64,000 nt of DNA, from assembly GCA_018806985.1 (NCBI GenBank), contig JADANN010000443.1:511001-575000 (forward strand), given 5' to 3'. This DNA comes from Angiostrongylus vasorum. Its lineage: Eukaryota; Nematoda; Chromadorea; Rhabditida; Metastrongylidae. The translations under genes and the position numbers were made by a program. Under the pieces are notes generated by a model. The model saw only the letters and a list, made by a program, of their open reading frames with translations, was not told the origin of the DNA and searched no databases. Below, one piece after another: positions 58,101 through 64,000 of this stretch; within the stretch, counting starts at the first letter, position 1; each line of letters starts with the position of its first letter.

Positions 58101-60528
58101 AAGTTAACAGCCTGACTTCTAAGCAACATATGTACTCCACTTCAATAGGACACAAACATTGTCAACTTCCGATAACATTGTTTCGTAATAATTTGAGGGA
58201 TACGGCTTAAGTTGGTAGCCGATCCCACATAGATAAACCGCTAAAAACAGAGAGACAGAAGAGCAGGCAGGCATAAAAAAGGGGAGGGACAGAAAGGGAG
58301 GAAAGGAAGAAGGAAGAGAGAGAAAGACCAGGGAGTCCTTTTACCAATGCCCTCTAGAATGATTTTCAGAAGTGAAGTGATGCCTAAGTCAAATCAGTGT
58401 TGCACTCGCGGAAGACGATCCTGTTACCAGATGATGGACCGCGGAGTGATGGGCATGGCATGATTATCCCATCAACGACTAAATCTATAGATATTATATA
58501 AAAGGCTATAAATAGAATTTTAAAAAATTAGATAATTGTAAAATTATGCAAATCATAATAAATTGTAAATAAAAAACGCAAACCTATAAATAGTAGTGTT
58601 CTGCAATCAGTATGTATTTCATATTTAATTCGGCTATTATATTCACTGTCATCACGAGCATGGTGGTAGTTCGATTCCGCTCCGGGTCAACCAAGCCTCT
58701 CACCCTCCAGGGGTCAGGAAATTGGTCGCGGACTTTTCTGAAAAAAAACTCTTTGCAATCAAATTGGGAACGCTCCAGCCCGGCTATCTCAGGACTCCAG
58801 GGAGAATCGACTCGATCAGCATTCTACGACATTCAAGATGAAATGAAAAATGCTCAAGCAGCAGCTGAAGCCACACGAAAAATTGGAAGATCATCGTGGA
58901 GAATGGACGTGAGGAAACGAATCGAATATGTGAAGTGCTGGGATTCGCACTGTAGCCATAAAGACGGGTCGTATAAAAATATAATAAGAATAAATAAAAA
59001 AATTACATTCATTTATGCAGTGCGTCTTCTTAGGGAAAAACAGTAACAGGTAGTAAACAGTAATTCCTATTTATATACTCCTGAGTTTAGAGCAAAGTCT
59101 GTTCACTAATTTTGTCGTGTTCTAAAAGTCCCCAAGCGCCCTTAGTTATTTAAAAATCATGGCTTACTATCGAAAAACTAGAAGGTTCATAACGATGAGA
59201 AATTAGGACTCCTCTCATGCGGAAGCGACACAGGCTAGACATCGCCGCGTGTTTTAAGCTTTATTTTTTCGTCGAAATATGAACACCTGAGAACATGAAT
59301 TTTCAGAAATCGTCATTGTTGTATTACTTGGTGAGGACCGAGATACTTACAAGGTTATCAAGGAGGGTCCAATTACTTAACTAATTAGTTTATTTATAGT
59401 ACTTTCTATGCTTTTATAACCTCGAACTCGAAAAAGCTAAAAAAAAATCGCCATTCAATTGTAAAATTTTTCAAGGGGGTAGATTAGGGAGTAGTTTAAC
59501 AAACTACCAAGGAATTGTTCAAATGGAGTGCGGTCAAACCATCGGTGCCAGCGAGCTTGCCATGGTCTTCTTTCGGTTCAAGTAAAGAAAGCACTACGTT
59601 TCAATCTAAATTATCAAAATCTAATCTGTTAATGAGACGAATGATCTCCGCTTGCAGTTTGACGATCTTACAATGTTCTCTTTTCCTTTCTCTCTTTTTA
59701 TTCTTTCTGTCATAAAAATTTGGCGATTGATCTCTGTCCTTTTTTTTCTTTTCAGAAAGGCAATCCCGTCGGTAAGAGCGATCATTATGTGGTGCAAAGA
59801 CAACCGGTTCCTTTGATTCATGCGTTTTCTGCGATGCCGATTCTAACGATTCGAACAGCTCAAGTGTGTGACTTTCCTCGTCGAATGAGGGCTTAGTGTT
59901 TAAAGCTACAAGAAATTAATGCTTACGTTTAGAATCTATCAAGTTTCAGTGTCTCTCAAATTTGCCTTTGTGATTATTCATCTTACCCGATACTACCAAG
60001 TTGTTGCAATTTATACGCTGCAAGCCACAGATAAGCACGATAAGGTAAGTGTCTATCTGTTTGGGTTCACTTCCGTTATCAAACGAAGCAGTCATTATTT
60101 TCGGTCCTAAATGCCTGAACTTATCACAGGTAATCAATACGCATGTATTATACAGTTGCAATATAATATACCCCTCGTTCTATATTTTTGAAGACTACAG
60201 TTGTCTAACACTGTTCAGCTATTCTGCAACGAAATTCATCAACAGTTTCTGCTTTATGTACTTCTATTCCTTAGGAACTATGGATTGAGAAATTCCAAGA
60301 GTCGATTGAAAACTACGAGTCAATACAACTGAAAGACATGCTGAAATGCACGCCCTTATTTTCGAGTCTGAGCTTAAGAAGGTGAGACTTTTTATACCTT
60401 CATAACTAGGGATTTTGTTTCTTTGGAGATATCCTACACTACCAAGGTGCTCTTCATCACGTCTGATGACCAAAAACACCAAAGAAAACGAGAAAGATGA
60501 GAAAGAATGCAGCGATTCGTCGGAATAA
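49151..60528 (+). CDS. Rho guanine nucleotide exchange factor (DH-PH), 14 exons
   Basis: This should load GTP on Rho-family GTPases at membranes and the cytoskeleton. Exons: 49151-49330, 49393-49447, 49505-49595, 50173-50379, 51933-52053, 52908-52975, 53028-53134, 53698-53867, 55748-55841, 56033-56154, 59756-59867, 59950-60044, 60275-60381, 60447-60528. All junctions are GT/AG and phases agree throughout, totalling 537 codons with the stop. The DH domain covers about residues 80-310: start KQKYLQAVWELFHSELKFL, CR1 LFGNLEQLCRISRGFCQTF, CR3 LQLEDLLIAPLQR joined to ITRLPILLREI. The PH domain covers about residues 345-495: CYAFLFNDMFVLSKTKKYAL, DHYVVQRQPVPLIHAF, and the conserved Trp in ELWIEKFQ. 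The C-terminus is polar, ending ECSDSSE. The first 78 residues match no domain I know. Exon 5 has compensating frame changes (see findings). Introns range from tens of bases to 3.6 kb and carry many repeats. It may be similar to small nematode DH-PH proteins or the PLEKHG group; which ortholog is unresolved. Confidence 0.87.
50937..51330 (+). repeat. Repeat C, full-length, in RhoGEF intron 4
   Basis: Same orientation as the gene. The head is AATCCTCCCAATAGTTTATCGC, the tail GGGCGATCCAAGTATCTAAGT. The body words GGGATTCATCCCCCAGCAG and GGGGCAGACTTTGGCCTGG (with one change) are present. Confidence 0.85.
52325..52770 (+). repeat. Two repeat D copies in tandem, RhoGEF intron 5
   Basis: GATGCTGAGATATTTACAAA (52,338) and GGTGCTGAAATATTTACAAA (52,603) each start a unit. 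Each then has CAGATTCGAACCC or AGGATTGAACCC (inverse B box) and GGTTACGCACGGCACCGCTGAGG-type inverse A-box words. The first is longer and includes CGTCAGCAATCACCTGTCAAC and GGGGAGCACAAATCGGCATC. Confidence 0.65.
53195..53395 (+). repeat. Repeat C, 3' part, RhoGEF intron 7
   Basis: AAATCTCCCTCTGATCCAC through GACCTGGGGCAGACTTTGG to CCGTTCAAGTATCAACTATC; 5'-truncated. Confidence 0.8.
53937..54200 (+). repeat. Repeat A (SINE), RhoGEF intron 8
   Basis: GGGCACGTATAACTCAGTGG head, GGGATCGAATCGCGCGG B-box region, GGTCGGCAAATTGATACCAG body and GATTGATCAACATCGATAGCG 3' part. Confidence 0.85.
54243..54505 (+). repeat. Second repeat A (SINE) in RhoGEF intron 8
   Basis: About 40 bases after the previous copy: TCGTGTAATCTCGTAGTTAG head (diverged), TTTCGAGTTCAGGTCC box-B-like, AATTTTGCCAAACGTGTC and GTGAAGTTGAATGCATTGC. 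It is older than its neighbour. Confidence 0.7.
54790..54940 (-). repeat. tRNA-like SINE head fragment
   Basis: Read on -, GGGCAAGGATAGCACAGTGC and GGTCGCTGGCTTGATCTCAC resemble a repeat A-type head, similar to the fragment at 37,490. Confidence 0.35.
55255..55520 (-). mobile_element. PLE terminus (type P2), RhoGEF intron 8
   Basis: The - strand core is at 55,391-55,417. CTTTCTATTAACCTCGGCATT (inverse shared end word) and CGAGGTTGTTAAACAGCATACG match the P2 ends at 11,255 and 16,624. The far side again has CTGTTTAACAACCTCGTGACT in the opposite direction, so it is partly palindromic. Confidence 0.65.
57590..57990. repeat. Nest of repeat B, D and A fragments, RhoGEF intron 10
   Basis: A repeat B piece (57,590-57,655: ACTCCAGGGAGAATTG, GGCATTCTACGACATTCAAG) is followed by a D copy (57,660-57,895). 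The D copy has AGATCAATCCCGCTGACGG, the tRNA-like ATGGCGTGGTGGTGAATGCG and the end TTTTGCAAATATCTCAGCG. A SINE A 3' fragment follows (57,900-57,990: GAGTTGAATGCATAGCGCACC). Confidence 0.65.
58260..58335. repeat. Purine-rich (GA/GGA) tract
   Basis: Almost only A and G for about 75 bases on + (GGGGAGGGACAGAAAGGGAG and following), within RhoGEF intron 10. Confidence 0.8.
58640..58995 (+). repeat. Repeat B (tRNA-like SINE), long copy in RhoGEF intron 10
   Basis: GTAGTTCGATTCCGCTCCGG is the T-arm-like region. The body follows (GGGGTCAGGAAATTGGTCGC, CGATCAGCATTCTACGACA, ATTGGAAGATCATCGTGG, GTGAAGTGCTGGGATTCGC) and the tail is GGGTCGTATAAAAATATAAT. A 144-codon frame (58,612-59,046) runs through it but shows no family; other copies do not keep it. 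Confidence 0.8.
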
Positions 60529-60668
60529 ATGGAACTACCAAGGCGGATTCTTTGTGTAAATTGTTATTGTTTGTATTATTCGTTGTTGTGATTCAGTACT
60601 GTACTCTTAATATTGAATTAGTAATGTCTATGAAGTTCTATTTCTCAGCTATTGGTCTAATTCACTTG

Positions 60669-60698
60669 ATGACTCTACCACCAATGACTCTACCACCA
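60669..60698. repeat. 15 bp tandem repeat, two units
   Basis: ATGACTCTACCACCA occurs twice in a row, about 140 bases after the RhoGEF stop codon, in the expected 3' flank. Confidence 0.85.
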
Positions 60699-60914
60699 AT
60701 GAAATGCAGACAAAAGAAATGATATTTACGACCTCATTAAGATGACGGCATAAGTCCGCAGCTCAGCGCCAAGACATGATGTGTGCCGAAACTTTATTAT
60801 GGGCCCATTTACGAACTCCAAGCAAAAAGTGGTTACACGTGATTGAATTTCCCGTGTTTCCTAGGTTGTCTGCGGCCAACAATCTTGTTTTCTAGTAGGA
60901 CTTTTTTTTATTTG

Positions 60915-61255
60915 ATCCCTCTTCACGTCTACTATGAGGATCCCAGCACTTCTCACATGCAAATCGTTTCCTCGCATACATCGTCCATGAAGCTGTTCCA
61001 AGTTTTTTACGTGGGACTTCGGTTGCTGCTTGAGGGTTTTCATTTCATTTTGAGTGTCGTAGAGTGCTGGTCGAGCGATTCTTCTTGGAGGTCTGAGACA
61101 GCCGGGCTGGAGCGTCCACAATTGGATTGCAGAGAGTGATTTTTCCCCACACAAGTCCGGTACCAATTTCCCGACCCTGGAGGGAAGACAGGCTTGGTTG
61201 GTCCGGAGAGGAATCGAACTAGCGTCGTGCTCGTGATGACGGGTAATCTAGTAAG
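60915..61255 (-). repeat. Repeat B (tRNA-like SINE)
   Basis: Inverse orientation: GATCCCAGCACTTCTCACATG, ATCGTCCATGAAGCTGTTCC, GTCGTAGAGTGCTGGTCG, AAGTCCGGTACCAATTTCCC and, at the far end, GGAATCGAACTAGCG (inverse B box) before CGTGCTCGTGATGACGGG. Confidence 0.8.
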
Positions 61256-62675
61256 ATAGCAGTGAGAACTCATATTTCTAAACCAAGAACGAAAGTAAGG
61301 GTTAATCTTATTCGAGTAGCAGTAAAAATGTTTGGTTGTACATTCGAAATTTTTCGATGAAAACAGCGGATTTGAGGAAATATTCTGCAACATGAAACTA
61401 GCATATTTCGTGACTCACGTAAAGGACGAAAAGATTTAAGGAATACTTCTAATCAAGCAGCTATTCCTCTAATCGCTAAGATATTCCGGTCCATCCTTTT
61501 CATTATAAAAAAGATTTATTGAAAGTTGAACAAACGATCATGCTTGGGCCCGAATTCAACAATGAATGGAAAGGCTTAATTCACAGTTTATTCGTTGTTT
61601 TGTATTTATAACACTAGTTGTGAGTGCACTTTGGAACCTTCCATAGGCTGTTGCTAACAGGATCCCTGTCGACCTAGAAAGTACCGAAAAAGCAAAAATC
61701 ATGCTTTGTTTCTAATTTTTTAAACACCGTTATAATTGAATACCACAGTTTGAACGCCACCCCCTTTTAATAAATGCTTTGTCACTTCACTAATGGCGAA
61801 GGATGTTGCTGGCTCTCGAATTGCAGTGTGGTTTGGATTTCATGCTCTGACAGGGTTACCCAAGTTGTAAAGGAGTGCGACATTTTTACCTTAAAGATCA
61901 ACTAAAAAGGGAGCTTACTTGAACAACTATATCCATCTGAAATCTAGCCGCAACACTGGGAACGCCTTTCCGATTCACAGAGACTGACTATTATGGGGGT
62001 TATAATCTCACAAATCTAACGCATGACTAGCTTGAAAGTGCTCAACAATCTTCCCAGGCCAGTAAAATAGCAGTCCAACAACAATTCGTCTTACACTGTT
62101 CGTGAAGGCAGGAGATTAAGGCATCCAATGTTGAAGTATTATATCCTAAACGAAAATATTTCATATTTTTGACGGATTGGGATGTACCACACTAGAAGTT
62201 TATCTGTGAGTAGTACGGTCAACGGTAAAATCCTCATCGCTTGCTCGTGCGAATTCAAATAAATGAGACCACAGTAGTCTCAAGAAGCAATCAGAATAGT
62301 TGCCATGGCAATAGCCAGACGATAACGGCTTATATCTGTTATGCAAACGCTCAGTTATCCATTTGATATGTATGTAATACGGTAGATTGTGGACTTGTTC
62401 TAGTTGCAGTGTTCTTGAACAGCACAACGTAAGTTGTTCTCCTCAGTTCTACGAGCTGTTGTCATGTGCAGAATTAATCTCGTCCTATAAAACGATTGCG
62501 GTGACCCATCTGCTAACACTTCCCAAGCACTTTAGATAATGAGTTTTAATATTAAGACGAGTTAAGACGAGTTTTACATAAAGCTCTTAGCAGATCCTTG
62601 CACTTCAGCGTCACGTTTATCGTTAATGAAATGAGGATTAAATACGGAAGTACAAAGAAAAAACAGTGATTCCCA
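61256..62675. other. No recognisable gene
   Basis: About 1.4 kb without a named element. One - frame (62,200-62,427) is unassigned. AAGACGAGTT occurs twice near 62,553-62,573. Confidence 0.4.
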
Positions 62676-62679
62676 AGGC

Positions 62680-64000
62680 AAACTTCCTATTAACCTCGGC
62701 ATTCATCAAATAATTCAGTTTTCTTGATGAGCAAACACGAGATCGTAACTTTATTCTCCATTGACAAAAGAGCTAACGTTGCTGCTGATTTCGCGTTCCT
62801 CAGGGCCAGGAGTGGTCAAGTTGACTGCAATGTACTCGACGAAACACCTCCATAATCGAAACGAAAAAAACACGAAACCAAGGTTTTAGTCGTATTGCAG
62901 AGGAAGTAGTTTCGTCGCACTCCCACCGATTTCTACGTGCCTTCCACTGAGTATTTCACCTGGAGACCAGCCCTGCAGAGTTCGCATTTAAGAGTAATGT
63001 GCCTCCTTCGCATTAAAACATCTCTTAAATACTGTGTGAGAATACGTGTGATAACAAGGCATTCCCTCCCTGCGGTTCCTTTTGTATTCTTGGAATGCAT
63101 CCCGGATGCCTCGAGAGTTTTGCACCCCGAAGTTTTCGATTTCTGTGCGAGGATGCTAACTTCTACTTCAGAATCCTCTCCGTTATGTCTGTGTTCTATA
63201 CGTGCCTAGTGTCCTTTAACTTTAAGTTTGCCAACTAGTTGTTCTTTTTATACGGAAGCAGAGTGCTCTATCCGTTTCACCAACGTGTTCTTCACCACAC
63301 ACCTTAAAAGTGATCAGATAAACCGTACCGGAACTCATGCAATCACCGTCTCTGACGTTGTGGCAAATTATGCAATTCTGTGTTGTGCACAGACGGTCGT
63401 GCAGGTGGTTACGATCTAGCAGGTGCCTTAGAGTGCTCGTCAGTATTTTAATCAGGACCGTATTTTTCACTACGCTAACCGCTTGGGATAATAATTCTTC
63501 ATTTAAACCTATCCCGAGCAGCTAGCGTTTTTTATCCAAAAGAAATGACTATTTGCGGAGCCAATCTCAAGGATTCTTCCCTTTGCTTTGTTCCTATCCA
63601 TACACTGGCGGTTTCAGAGCATGTTTCTTACAAGCGACCTTTTTGCGTGTGAGGGATGAGATGAACCAGTGTTTTCTTCTTGCTTGGTTTTCAGTATGAA
63701 TTTGTGATGTGGCCATTTTCGGATAAGTTAATTTGAGCGTTAAAAAGTAGAAGCCAGTTTTCCTTCGGTTTCTCTCGGGTAAGCTCAGTACACTCTGATT
63801 ATTCGTTCAAGAACTCAAAACATTTCTCCATTTCCTCTTGCGTGGATCATCTGCATCTGCTATTTAACAATACAATAGAGTAATGGCCGGAGATTGATAA
63901 CTGGTGCTTCCACTTTAGGCATAAAGACAATGGTAAGGCTTGGTGCTAGTCTCTGTCCCATTACCAACCCTCTCATTTGCGCGATGTACTTCCCTAACCG
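62680..64000 (-). pseudogene. Penelope-like element (type P1), 3' end, GIY-YIG endonuclease and part of RT; runs off the window
   Basis: The end word is at 62,685-62,705 (CTATTAACCTCGGCATTC), followed by a worn hammerhead-like core on - (62,774-62,802). Further inside are the 3' region (CACGAAACCAAGGTTTTAG, GGAGACCAGCCCTGCAGAG), then the GIY-YIG domain on - at about 63,400-63,225: CTTQNCIICHNVRDGDCMSS, GTVYLITFKVCGEEHVGET, then CFRIKR. The cysteine pairs and GTVYLI/VGET blocks are well kept. Further upstream (toward 64,000) RT pieces are visible in broken frames: STQEEMEKCFEFLNE, TREKPKENWLL, and GLVMGQRLAPS-like near 63,970-63,940. The catalytic YIDD-type box near 63,880 is not recoverable. 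The frame is broken, so it is inactive. Confidence 0.75.

Noticed and set aside
58612..59046. 144-codon ORF as a nested gene in the RhoGEF intron
   Set aside because: It lies within a repeat B SINE copy and the frame is not kept in the other copies.

Overview
The window looks like one contig piece of a clade V (strongylid, possibly hookworm-like) nematode genome. The signs are one gene of many short exons with TTTCAG-type acceptors, a moderately AT-rich background, no bacterial-style ORF packing, and a dense load of RTE-type LINEs, tRNA-derived SINEs, Penelope-like elements (PLEs) and mariner fossils. The species call is an inference from protein flavour and repeat content, not a database match.

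Layout. From 1 to about 49,000 I recognise no host gene. This part is a mosaic of repeats separated by unassigned DNA: RTE family A (8,165-10,640 and 13,375-14,650), RTE family B (17,370-18,490, 23,850-24,745, 39,180-39,400), two decayed mariner transposases (15,150-15,860 and 26,130-27,130), PLE bodies and termini (around 0.5, 11.3, 13.1, 16.8, 24.8-25.2, 27.3-31.1, 33.2-34.1, 45.0-47.7 kb), and four families of short repeats. I call these A (tRNA-like SINE), B (second tRNA-like SINE), C (about 400 bp, sharing both ends with RTE A) and D (repeat with inverted ends of about 60 bp).

From 49,151 to 60,528 lies the one well-supported host gene: a 14-exon RhoGEF (DH-PH) gene on the + strand. It can be rebuilt with every splice phase agreeing, giving 537 codons including the stop. 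Its introns hold further copies of A, B, C, D and a PLE end. Exon 5 (51,933-52,053) carries two compensating one-base frame changes at A runs. After a repeat B copy at 60,915-61,255 and about 1.4 kb without recognisable content, the window ends inside another PLE on the - strand (62,680-64,000), with a GIY-YIG endonuclease and reverse transcriptase remnant.

The most interesting structure is in the mobile DNA. At least 19 hammerhead-ribozyme-like cores sit in PLE ends, many in inverted pairs, some flanked by perfect target-site duplications. Reciprocal nesting (PLE end inside SINE A, and SINE A inside a PLE end) shows both families were moving in overlapping periods. Repeat C appears to be a deletion derivative of RTE A that keeps only its two ends.
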